Assembly (NCBI GenBank): GCA_030619405.1
Contig: JAUXBK010000060.1
Span: 1 to 11,858, forward strand
DNA: 11,858 nucleotides
Reading direction: 5' to 3'
Source: Sedimenticola sp.
GTDB lineage: Bacteria > Pseudomonadota > Gammaproteobacteria > Chromatiales > Chromatiaceae
The translations under genes were made by a program, and so were the position numbers. Below, in pieces: positions 1 through 5,859 of the stretch. Within the stretch, counting starts at the first letter, position 1, and each line of letters begins with the position of its first letter. The notes under the pieces were generated by a model. The model saw nothing but the letters and a program-made list of their open reading frames with translations. It searched no databases and was not told where the DNA came from.

Positions 1-44
1 CCTATCCGGCGCAAATCACGTAATTTAATATTTTCCAAGTCCCT

Positions 45-73
45 AAAAGACCGGCTTATTGTGCCGGTCTTCT
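45..73 (-). terminator. Intrinsic terminator after the Lys/Pro-rich membrane protein gene
   Basis: A perfect 9-bp stem (AAGACCGGC at 47-55 pairing with GCCGGTCTT at 63-71) with a 7-nt loop lies 10 bp past the stop codon of the minus-strand gene. Read on the minus strand the stem ends in a short T run (CTTTT). The plus-strand side is also T-rich, so it could stop transcription in both directions. Confidence 0.8.
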
Positions 74-81
74 TCCTCGTT

Positions 82-1488
82 TCATTCCGTCCTCGCCGGT
101 GGCCATCCCTGGCCCCGGGGGTACCCGGCATTAGGATAGCGTGGCTCATAGCCCCGATAATAGGCCGGTGGATAACCCTTCGTTTCGCCACGATAATAGG
201 AACGAGGGGGCACCCACTGCCGTGGATGCCCATATTCAGCCGTATCGCTCCCCATCTGCTCCCTGTCTGCCCGGCGTCCCGCCCCAAAGGGGCCGGGCAT
301 CGGTGGGAAGGGTGGCTCATAACCGAATCCCTGGTTGGGCGTGGACCCGGTATCCGGCATCGAATGCGGTGCCAGGTTCATCGGGGCACTCTCTACCGAT
401 GCTGCTGCCTGCGGTGCAGGCTTATTCGTTACCGCAGGGGGTACGGCGGCCACCGGCTGCGGCATTGCAGACGGCTGCTCGACTGCGGCAGGCGCACCCG
501 TTTGCATCGGCACTGGGGGTGCGGGCATTGCCTGGGCAGGTGAGGCTGTCATCGCAGGTTCTGGCTGCGGCACCGCTTCGTGCACTGGTGCAGGCCCTGC
601 CTGTGACGCAGTCTCGGGCAACGGGGCCTCCACGCTGGCTGCATCCGCTATCTCTGTTGCCGGGGCCTCGGGAACCGCTTCTATAATCATCGCCTCCACT
701 CGCTTCTCGACCACCACCTCACCGGTCTCATGTGCGGGGTCAGAAACGACCTCCTCCTCCACGATCACCACTGCAACGGGTGTCGTATCCGTCTTTTGTT
801 CTGCGGCAACAGTCCCGGCACCGCTCTCTTCCGGCGCCGTCGTCCCAGACGATGGGGCTGCTTCACTCCCAACCAAACCCGCTGTCGGGGCCGGCTCGTG
901 GCTGTCAGCGGTGGCGCCTTCGCTCACCACCTGAGCCGTTGTCTTCTCCTCGGTAGCAGGCGAACTCTCCTTGTTGGCCAGGTGCCGGACATACATGAAC
1001 CCGACGATGATAATCACAATCCAGACACTCGTTTTAAACCAGAATCCCATTGCGCTCCCACCGGTGGCGGACGGGGCGTTGGTGCTTGCTGATGACATGC
1101 TTGATCTCTCCTTCGCTGTTTCCTGAGTCCGGGCTGGCTCTGCCAATACAGCACTCCTCCCCTGCGCCCTCGCAATGGCCGCTGCGCCGGCAGGTGCCTG
1201 ACTGGAAGAGTGTTTGACCTGGGCCGGCTGTTTCACGCTACCAGCTGTCGGCGTTGGGCTGGATACAGATCCGTCGGCTCTCCCGGCACTTTCAGCCTGT
1301 CCGGCAGCAGCCCCTTTTTCCACCAATTTCTTACTGGCAACCTTTTTTCTGGCAGCCTTTTTCTTCGATGCCTTCTTCTTGGCGACTTTTTTTCTGGCGG
1401 CCTTCTTTTTTGCGACCTTCTTCATGGCAGCCGCTGCCTCTTCTTCCTTTTCACTAGAAGGGTTTTTGCGCTCATTATTCTCTGCCAT
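82..1488 (-). CDS. Single-pass membrane protein with histone-H1-like Lys/Ala repeats and a Pro/Tyr-rich tail (hypothetical)
   Basis: I do not recognise a named family. The start at 1488 is chosen because AGGA lies 8 nt upstream; an in-frame ATG at 1587 lacks such support. The 468-aa product has four visible parts. Residues 23-54 are Lys/Ala repeats of KKVAKKKAARK type, as in H1-like and AlgP-like bacterial proteins, which could bind DNA or another polyanion. A Ser/Ala/Pro linker follows. One hydrophobic helix spans about 149-167 (WIVIIIVGFMYV), followed by a positive cluster. Residues 180-385 are acidic, then Pro/Ala-rich and low in complexity. The last ~80 residues are rich in Pro, Tyr, Gly and Arg (PPAYYRGYEPRYP). 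If the helix spans the inner membrane with the Lys head inside, the long tail would lie in the periplasm and the protein could link nucleoid to envelope. That role and topology are inference. It is the last gene before a terminator, 120 bp downstream of the phosphorylase gene. Confidence 0.8.
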   Translation of the reverse strand: MAENNERKNPSSEKEEEAAAAMKKVAKKKAARKKVAKKKASKKKAARKKVASKKLVEKGAAAGQAESAGRADGSVSSPTPTAGSVKQPAQVKHSSSQAPAGAAAIARAQGRSAVLAEPARTQETAKERSSMSSASTNAPSATGGSAMGFWFKTSVWIVIIIVGFMYVRHLANKESSPATEEKTTAQVVSEGATADSHEPAPTAGLVGSEAAPSSGTTAPEESGAGTVAAEQKTDTTPVAVVIVEEEVVSDPAHETGEVVVEKRVEAMIIEAVPEAPATEIADAASVEAPLPETASQAGPAPVHEAVPQPEPAMTASPAQAMPAPPVPMQTGAPAAVEQPSAMPQPVAAVPPAVTNKPAPQAAASVESAPMNLAPHSMPDTGSTPNQGFGYEPPFPPMPGPFGAGRRADREQMGSDTAEYGHPRQWVPPRSYYRGETKGYPPAYYRGYEPRYPNAGYPRGQGWPPARTE

Positions 1489-1525
1489 AACGAAGTTCCT
1501 GCATCTGAACACTGAACAAGTAATA

Positions 1526-1555
1526 TTTGTAGAAGAATAACCCCCTCTTTTGCAA
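1526..1555 (-). promoter_or_regulatory. Possible sigma70 promoter for the Lys/Pro-rich membrane protein
   Basis: On the minus strand TTGCAA (1555-1550) and TACAAA (1531-1526) are separated by 18 bp, about 40 bp before the chosen start. Each hexamer matches consensus only partly, so this is a weak prediction. Read-through from the phosphorylase gene is the alternative, since no terminator is visible between the two genes. Confidence 0.3.
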
Positions 1556-1608
1556 CCGAATATGAGCTGGATCAATTCTCCAGTCACCTGGATCCTCAGC
1601 CCTAAGTG

Positions 1609-2349
1609 TTAAAATGCGGCTATCCAGGCGGATAACAGCAGGCGCACCCGTTCCATTCCCCCCACCAGATTGCGTTCGATTTCCGCCATGGTTATCTCAC
1701 CTTCGCCCCGTCCCGCCGCCCGGTTAGCCACCACAGCACAACCCGCATAGCAAAGTTCGAGTTCTCGAGCCAGTGCGGCTTCCGGCATCCCGGTCATACC
1801 CACAAGGTCACATCCATCCCGCTCCAGCCGGTTGATCTCCATGGCACTCTCCAGCCGCGGCCCCTGAGTCGCCCCATAGGTTCCGGCGTTGATGACCTCG
1901 ACTGCAGCCCTCTCTGCCGCGACAATCAGGGTGCGGCGCAGTGACTCGCAGTAAGGGAGGGTAAAATCAATATGGGTAATCTCTGAGAGGTCCCCTTCAA
2001 ACAGGGTGTGCTCCCTCCCGTAGGTATAGTCGATAATCTGGTCGGGGATCACGATAGTTCCAGGCCCCATTTCCCCATGAATTCCGCCGACAGCGGCTAC
2101 ACCGACGACACGGGTCGCTCCTGCCTGCTTCAATGCCCAGAGATTCGCCCGATAGTTCACCTGATGCGGGGGGATCGTATGCGCCTCACCATGCCGAGGC
2201 AGGAACAGTATGCGTCTCGCCTGAAAGGTACCGTGGATCAGGGGAGCCGAAGGCCGCCCGAACGGCGTATCCACCTGCTCTTTTCTGACGATCTCCAGCC
2301 CTTGCATGCGGTCGAAGCCCGACCCGCCAATAACCGCCAGCTCAGTCAT
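1609..2349 (-). CDS. mtiP: S-methyl-5'-thioinosine phosphorylase (MTI phosphorylase)
   Basis: A cytoplasmic enzyme of the PNP/MTAP family. It splits 5'-methylthioinosine with phosphate to hypoxanthine and 5-methylthioribose 1-phosphate, serving the MTA salvage route that first deaminates MTA. The 246-aa length is normal for the family. GGSG near residues 8-11 forms the phosphate loop; RHG (52-54), PHQVNYRANLWAL (61-73), GGIHGEMGPG (88-97), THIDF and TQGPRLES follow. MTGMPEAALARELEL (185-199) is very close to what I recall of Pseudomonas aeruginosa PA3004. The residues after the MTG..EA block read VVANRAAG, with Asn209 where MTAP has an Asp for 6-aminopurines. This favours a 6-oxopurine substrate (MTI) over MTA. 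An MTAP annotation is the main alternative. The upstream gap holds the peroxiredoxin terminator, so the gene probably has its own promoter around 2350-2400. A G6 run lies about 12 nt before the ATG. Confidence 0.92.
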   Translation of the reverse strand: MTELAVIGGSGFDRMQGLEIVRKEQVDTPFGRPSAPLIHGTFQARRILFLPRHGEAHTIPPHQVNYRANLWALKQAGATRVVGVAAVGGIHGEMGPGTIVIPDQIIDYTYGREHTLFEGDLSEITHIDFTLPYCESLRRTLIVAAERAAVEVINAGTYGATQGPRLESAMEINRLERDGCDLVGMTGMPEAALARELELCYAGCAVVANRAAGRGEGEITMAEIERNLVGGMERVRLLLSAWIAAF

Positions 2350-2399
2350 TACGATTTATTACCCCCCGTTTCGGTAAAGGCAATCATGTTCCAACCCCG

Positions 2400-2440
2400 A
2401 AAAAAAGAAAAGGCCGATTGCGCCCAAAGCACAACCGGCC
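2400..2440 (-). terminator. Intrinsic terminator of the peroxiredoxin gene
   Basis: A 12-bp stem, GGCCGGTTGTGC against GCGCAATCGGCC on the minus strand with G-U pairs, is followed by CTTTTCTTTTTTT. It starts 28 bp after the peroxiredoxin stop codon. Confidence 0.9.
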
Positions 2441-2468
2441 TCACTGTTCTCTTAATCTGACCTAGGTA

Positions 2469-3074
2469 TCAAAGCTTGTCCGCATTCTCCGCCAGATATT
2501 TCGCCACACCATCCGGCGAGGCAGCCATCCCCTTGTCGCCCTCTTTCCAGCCGGCCGGACAGACTTCACCGTGCTCCTCGGTGAACTGCAGTGCCTCTAC
2601 CATACGCAGCATCTCATCGATATTGCGGCCCAGGGGCAGATCGTTGATAACCTGATGACGGACCACGCCATCCTTGTCGATCAGGAATGAACCGCGGAAA
2701 GCAACCGCTCCGTTCGGCGTCTCGACGTCGTAGCTTTTGCAGATCGCGTGCGTCAGATCGGCAACCAGCGGATACCGAACCGGGCCGATGCCACCCTCGT
2801 TTACCGGGGTATTGCGCCAGGCATTGTGGGTATAGTGGGAGTCGACAGAAACGCCTATTACCTCCACACTACGTTTGGTGAACTCATCCAGGCGATGATC
2901 GAAGGCGATCAACTCAGATGGGCAGACAAAGGTAAAGTCCAGGGGATAGAAGAAGATAACGGTATATTTGCCGTTTGTGGCCGCTTTGAAATTGAAAGCA
3001 TCAACGATCTCGCCGCTGCCCAGTACCGCGGGGGCAGTAAAATCCGGCGCTTCACGTCCAACCAGTACACCCAT
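2469..3074 (-). CDS. Typical 2-Cys peroxiredoxin (AhpC/Prx1 family)
   Basis: A cytoplasmic thiol peroxidase that reduces hydrogen peroxide, organic peroxides and peroxynitrite, usually recycled by AhpF or thioredoxin. The 201-aa product has the family length. The peroxidatic cysteine is Cys51 in FYPLDFTFVCPSE, and the resolving cysteine is Cys172 in GEVCPAGW. GGIG (94-97) is the motif linked to sensitivity to overoxidation, but the usual C-terminal YF partner reads YL (193-194), so sensitivity may be lowered (inference). Arg127 in the FRGSFLID block is the usual active-site arginine. The start is well supported: GGAGGA sits 6 nt before the ATG. It is a single-gene unit with its own terminator, and a 35-bp dyad about 35 bp upstream of the start may control it. 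No AhpF gene is next to it, so the reductant is unknown. Confidence 0.95.
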   Translation of the reverse strand: MGVLVGREAPDFTAPAVLGSGEIVDAFNFKAATNGKYTVIFFYPLDFTFVCPSELIAFDHRLDEFTKRSVEVIGVSVDSHYTHNAWRNTPVNEGGIGPVRYPLVADLTHAICKSYDVETPNGAVAFRGSFLIDKDGVVRHQVINDLPLGRNIDEMLRMVEALQFTEEHGEVCPAGWKEGDKGMAASPDGVAKYLAENADKL

Positions 3075-3108
3075 GTGTGTTCCTCCGGGAAAATATAATC
3101 AGATGGTC

Positions 3109-3143
3109 GACTCCTGCTCTAATTATTGGTATTAGACAGAGTC
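3109..3143. promoter_or_regulatory. Long imperfect dyad upstream of the peroxiredoxin gene (candidate operator)
   Basis: GACTCCTGCTCTAAT (3109-3123) and ATTAGACAGAGTC (3131-3143) are inverted copies apart from a small indel, around TATTGGT. A TATATT -10-like hexamer (3097-3092, minus strand) follows at -35/-10 spacing, so the dyad overlaps the -35 region of the likely promoter. That is the usual place for an activator such as a peroxide sensor, but I cannot match it to an OxyR, IscR or other known consensus. Confidence 0.45.
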
Positions 3144-3204
3144 TCAAAAACCGCGGATGCGTATCCTACGATGATATTTCCCGGTAATCAACTCTGTTAA
3201 TCAG

Positions 3205-3231
3205 AAAAAAATGCCGGCATACGCCGGCATC
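3205..3231 (-). terminator. Intrinsic terminator of the hemerythrin-like gene
   Basis: ATGCCGGC and GCCGGCAT form a perfect 8-bp stem with a 4-nt loop. On the minus strand it is followed by seven T. It lies 37 bp past the stop codon of the minus-strand gene. Confidence 0.9.
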
Positions 3232-3267
3232 AAAGAGCTTATTATTTTTATTTGTAAATCTTGATAT

Positions 3268-3711
3268 TTACCCTGCAGAGGCCGCAAAGACCCCGCTCTC
3301 CTCCAGCTTGGGAAGTAAAACTTCCTGTTCCCGTTTTATCCGGGTATCGATCGCCTCAAACACACTCAGCGTCTCTTCCATAAAGGCACCGGAAAACTCG
3401 AAATCACAATCCTTCAGCCATTTCTGGTGATACTTTTCAAACTGTTTCCGCAACGGCTTTTCGCCACTGATGAATCCCCAGGCCAGGGATTTCAGTTTCG
3501 GGTCTTCATGGGTGAGCAACGGTGGGTAGAGTCCTTTGTCCTCCGCCGCCAGATGGTCCTTGAGTTTCTCACCAAGCAGACAGAGGTGCTCATGCGCTGT
3601 CTTGGCATTTGGTCCAATCTTCAGCTGCTCGGGCTTCAACATCGCCCTCAGATCGCTGATCATTCCCAGAAGCTCATCCTGCCTCTGTCTGAACTCGTTG
3701 AGTTTCGACAT
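3268..3711 (-). CDS. Hemerythrin-like HHE-domain protein
   Basis: A small (147 aa) all-helical cytoplasmic protein of the hemerythrin HHE cation-binding family. Members use a di-iron site for O2 or NO sensing, iron handling or repair. The start at 3711 is preferred to the ATG at 3720: GGAGG ends 9 nt before the inner ATG but abuts the outer one. The first iron motif is intact: KDHLAAEDKGLYPP (residues 51-64) gives HxxxE with His53 and Glu57. His40, His42 and His95 (FEKYHQKW) are further candidate ligands. In the matching C-terminal motif RIKREQEVLLP (124-134) Arg124 stands where the family has His, while Glu128 is kept. The iron site may therefore be altered or lost. It has its own terminator, and a 13-bp perfect dyad sits just upstream. 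The specific function is not known. Confidence 0.8.
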   Translation of the reverse strand: MSKLNEFRQRQDELLGMISDLRAMLKPEQLKIGPNAKTAHEHLCLLGEKLKDHLAAEDKGLYPPLLTHEDPKLKSLAWGFISGEKPLRKQFEKYHQKWLKDCDFEFSGAFMEETLSVFEAIDTRIKREQEVLLPKLEESGVFAASAG

Positions 3712-3735
3712 ACTTCGCATCCTCCAAATACAAGC

Positions 3736-3748
3736 TGTAACAGTTACA
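3736..3748. promoter_or_regulatory. Perfect 13-bp palindrome upstream of the hemerythrin-like gene
   Basis: TGTAACAGTTACA has perfect 6-bp arms about a central base, 25-37 bp before the chosen start codon, a good place for an operator over the core promoter. It contains GT-N7-AC, the loose NorR core, but that pattern is too weak and the position too close to the gene to name NorR. Confidence 0.4.
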
Positions 3749-3945
3749 TTTATCGCATTTCAGCGGACTGAACTGGAAGCACCCCTCTCTGAAAAGGGCC
3801 ACTGGCCGATCCTGCCCAAGGGAAAATTCCCAACACCTGCAGGGAAAACCCCGATATCCTATAAGTGCTTTCTAATATACTGTTTTTCTTTATGTTTTTT
3901 TCATTTCCTGCAGTGGCCCTATATGTCTCATATCCCATACTTAAA
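3749..3945. other. AT-richer spacer without a recognisable gene
   Basis: No ORF here looks real. The stretch holds a 10-bp inverted repeat, AGGGCCACTG at 3795-3804 against CAGTGGCCCT at 3911-3920, and a small GGGAA/TTCCC palindrome near 3821-3832. The 127-bp span could be a decayed insertion, but no target duplication is visible. Confidence 0.4.
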
Positions 3946-3950
3946 TGCAA

Positions 3951-4274
3951 CCTAGATCCTGCAAGTGATCGTGCTTACAGAGTGCAAGATATTGATTCGT
4001 AAAGCGAATTTTCGACCGCGTGGAATCCTTATTGTGATTTCCGAGGGAGTAAATATCGCTATACGGATCAAGAGCTTGTGCTATGTGAGTGTGAGCACTT
4101 GCAGGATCTAGGAGCCTGTCCGAGAATAGGAACCGTAGCGAGGGGAATTCATTTTGAGTCAGATTTTTCGATTAAATGAGGCGAATATTGGCCATATTTA
4201 ACGAATTTAATCGGGAAATCTGGCCAAAATGAGTTTTCCGCAGTAGGTTCTCTATTCTCGGACAGGCTCCTAGG
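3951..4274. mobile_element. MITE-like element A, copy 1, interrupted by element B
   Basis: A 162-bp element (3951-4111 plus 4274) whose ends are inverted copies: CCTAGATCCTGCAAGTG begins the left end and its exact complement closes the right end, with looser symmetry for about 15 bp more. Direct TGCAA at 3946-3950 and 4275-4279 is its target duplication; TGCAAC is possible if the ends are drawn one base shorter. A second copy at 8340-8501 is about 96% identical (six differences by eye). There is no ORF. It lies 6 bp past the nagZ stop codon and may act as its 3' end. Confidence 0.85.
4112..4269. mobile_element. Palindromic MITE-like element B nested in element A
   Basis: 158 bp with perfect 18-bp terminal inverted repeats (GAGCCTGTCCGAGAATAG). 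The interior halves also pair, for example CATTTTG..CAGATTT and CGATTAAAT on the left against the complement on the right, so the whole unit can fold into one long hairpin. CTAG at 4108-4111 and 4270-4273 is the 4-bp target duplication. The target is the CTAG in the terminal repeat of element A. No transposase is encoded; an IS with matching ends elsewhere in the genome would have moved it. Confidence 0.85.
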
Positions 4275-4284
4275 TGCAACCCGT

Positions 4285-5337
4285 TTACCTGGAGAGATCC
4301 AGGTCCAGCGACGGACTGACCTCGTAACCGGCCGCCATCTCCACCGCCTCCTTCCATCTGGGATCGAGGTGCATCTGTGCCCTGCTGACGGACTTTTTGC
4401 CATGCATTCTGATCAACCGCATTTGAGCGGCCGGATCGGTATACTGTTTCAGCTCACCCAGCACCTGGATCGCCCCCTCCCGGTCATTACAAACCAGCAC
4501 CATGTCACAACCTGCCTCCAGTGCCATCTGCGCCCGCTCCCCGAAGCCACCCACCACGCCGGCCGCCGCCATGGTCAGGTCATCACTGAACACGACCCCC
4601 TGAAACCCCAGCTGTCCCCGGAGCACCTCCTCCAGCCAGAAGCTGGAAAATCCTGCCAGCATGGGGGAGGCCTGCACATAAATAACATGGGCCGGCATGA
4701 TCGCCTCGATTCCGTAGTCGATGAGCCGTTGAAACGGCAGCAGATCCTCCATCATCACATCTTCAGGCCGCCGTCTGTCCACCGGCAGGGCCAGATGCGA
4801 GTCCTCCAGCACCCCGCCGTGACCTGGAAAGTGTTTGCCCACAGCTGCCATTCCGGCCGAATGCACACCCATCATCCAGGCGTGGGCCAGCTCTGCCACC
4901 ACTGCCGGCTGGGCATGGAATGCCCGGTCCCCGATGACACCGCTGACCTCGATATCCAGATCCAGCACCGGTGCAAAACTGAAATCGACCCCGGCTGCCC
5001 GCAATTCCGTGGCCATCAGCCAGGCGATGGCCCTGGTTGTCTGCAGGCTCCGCTTTGAGTTACGGGTATAGAGTTCCCCGAACCAGGCTGCCGGCGGCAA
5101 GCGGGTAAACCCTTCCTGAAATCGCTGTACCCGCCCTCCTTCCTGATCCACGGCCACCAGCAACGAGGGTTCCCGCAGGGCATGGATCTCCGTGGCCAGG
5201 GATGTCAGCTGCTCCGGCGATTCGTAGTTGCGGCTGAACAGGATAACTCCCCCCACCACCGGGTGACCGAGCAGATCCCGCTCCTCTGCCGAAATGCTGG
5301 TACCCGCCAGATCCAGCATCAACGGGCCATGGCTCAT
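4285..5337 (-). CDS. nagZ: Beta-N-acetylhexosaminidase NagZ (GH3)
   Basis: A cytoplasmic glycosidase of murein recycling. It removes GlcNAc from GlcNAc-1,6-anhydroMurNAc peptides, yielding the anhydroMurNAc peptides that can induce AmpC through AmpR in some species. The 350-aa product has family motifs in order: GPLMLDLAG at the N terminus, GVILFSRNY, VDQEGGRVQRF (64-73), FAPVLDLD, KHFPGHG with the acid/base Asp179-His181 dyad (EDSH), MPAHVIY and the nucleophile motif FSDDLTM (Asp252/253). The N terminus aligns with E. coli NagZ, supporting this start; GGGGGGTGAG precedes it. An 11-codon upstream ORF with a strong ribosome site ends inside the nagZ ATG (ATGA overlap). The stop codon is only 6 bp from the target duplication of element A, so any native terminator has been pushed away or replaced by the MITE hairpins. 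It is divergent from the fliL-like gene, with 114 bp between them. Confidence 0.97.
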   Translation of the reverse strand: MSHGPLMLDLAGTSISAEERDLLGHPVVGGVILFSRNYESPEQLTSLATEIHALREPSLLVAVDQEGGRVQRFQEGFTRLPPAAWFGELYTRNSKRSLQTTRAIAWLMATELRAAGVDFSFAPVLDLDIEVSGVIGDRAFHAQPAVVAELAHAWMMGVHSAGMAAVGKHFPGHGGVLEDSHLALPVDRRRPEDVMMEDLLPFQRLIDYGIEAIMPAHVIYVQASPMLAGFSSFWLEEVLRGQLGFQGVVFSDDLTMAAAGVVGGFGERAQMALEAGCDMVLVCNDREGAIQVLGELKQYTDPAAQMRLIRMHGKKSVSRAQMHLDPRWKEAVEMAAGYEVSPSLDLDLSR

Positions 5338-5369
5338 GGCTCACCCCCCAGCGCTCTGTCGAAAACCAT
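5334..5369 (-). CDS. Possible 11-codon leader ORF overlapping the nagZ start
   Basis: An ATG follows AAGGAGGAG by about 8 nt, a better ribosome site than that of nagZ itself. It runs 11 codons (MVFDRALGGEP) to a TGA that overlaps the nagZ ATG as ATGA. This arrangement is typical of translational coupling. Nothing shows that the peptide matters, and chance is possible. Confidence 0.3.
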   Translation of the reverse strand: MVFDRALGGEP

Positions 5370-5451
5370 CCGAATAGCTCCTCCTTCAGTTTTTTTCTGT
5401 CGGTCCGATAAGGGTTATGCCTGGAATTTATCACAGAAATGGAATCGATAG

Positions 5452-5850
5452 ATGCGGACCAAGACTATCCTGCTGCTCACCTGTTCTCTGCTCTTCTCTG
5501 CCGCGCTCATGGCGGCAGACGAGGAGTCGACACCCGCCGAGGCACTTTACTATAAACTCTCCCCTTCTCTGGTCACCAACGTGCAGGGCCGGGTCAAGTA
5601 CATACGCTGCGATATTCAGCTGATGACCCGGGACCAGGCGGCCGTAGAGGATTTAAAACTACATGCCCCGGCCATCCGGCACGAGCTGCTGCTGCTGTTC
5701 AGCGATCAGCAGGGCGAGGCACTGAAAGAGCCAAAGGGTAAGGAGAAACTGCGCAACAAGGCCCTGGCAGCGGTACAGGGGGTCATGCGAGAGCTGACAG
5801 GGGAAGAAGAGGTCGACGACCTGTTCTTTACCAGCTTTTTCGTTCAATAG
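5452..5850 (+). CDS. FliL-like periplasmic protein
   Basis: FliL proteins sit at the flagellar basal body next to the stator and affect motor torque or surface sensing. This 132-aa protein begins with a signal-peptide-like stretch (MRTKTILLLTCSLLFSAALMAA, probable cleavage near AMA-AD, residues 20-23) instead of the cytoplasmic tail and membrane anchor of standard FliL. The mature part matches the FliL domain: Y..LSPSLVTNVQGRVKYI, DIQLMTRD, HAPAIRHELLLLFSDQ, KEKLRNKALAAV and the hydrophobic end DDLFFTSFFVQ. No other flagellar gene is near, so it is an orphan paralogue whose link to motility is uncertain. GGAA lies 8 nt before the ATG. It is convergent with the dppC-like gene; the two stop codons are 9 bp apart, leaving no room for a separate terminator. 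Confidence 0.85.
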   Translation: MRTKTILLLTCSLLFSAALMAADEESTPAEALYYKLSPSLVTNVQGRVKYIRCDIQLMTRDQAAVEDLKLHAPAIRHELLLLFSDQQGEALKEPKGKEKLRNKALAAVQGVMRELTGEEEVDDLFFTSFFVQ

Positions 5851-5859
5851 GGATGCTCG

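Noticed and set aside
61..1540. Several long plus-strand ORFs opposite the Lys/Pro-rich membrane protein gene
   Set aside because: They are antisense frames of low-complexity, GC-rich codons, with biased composition and no recognisable domain. The minus-strand frame has a ribosome site, a membrane helix and a terminator.
3736..3748. NorR or other named NO-regulator site
   Set aside because: Only a loose GT-N7-AC core matches and the site is too near the gene for a sigma54 enhancer, so only the palindrome is reported.
3750..3950. 66-codon minus-strand ORF in the spacer before element A
   Set aside because: No ribosome site or family resemblance, and it runs across inverted repeats and the target duplication of a MITE.
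4149..4403. Minus-strand ORF spanning the nagZ 3' end and element B
   Set aside because: It joins an alternative frame of nagZ to MITE sequence; there is no protein-like conservation.
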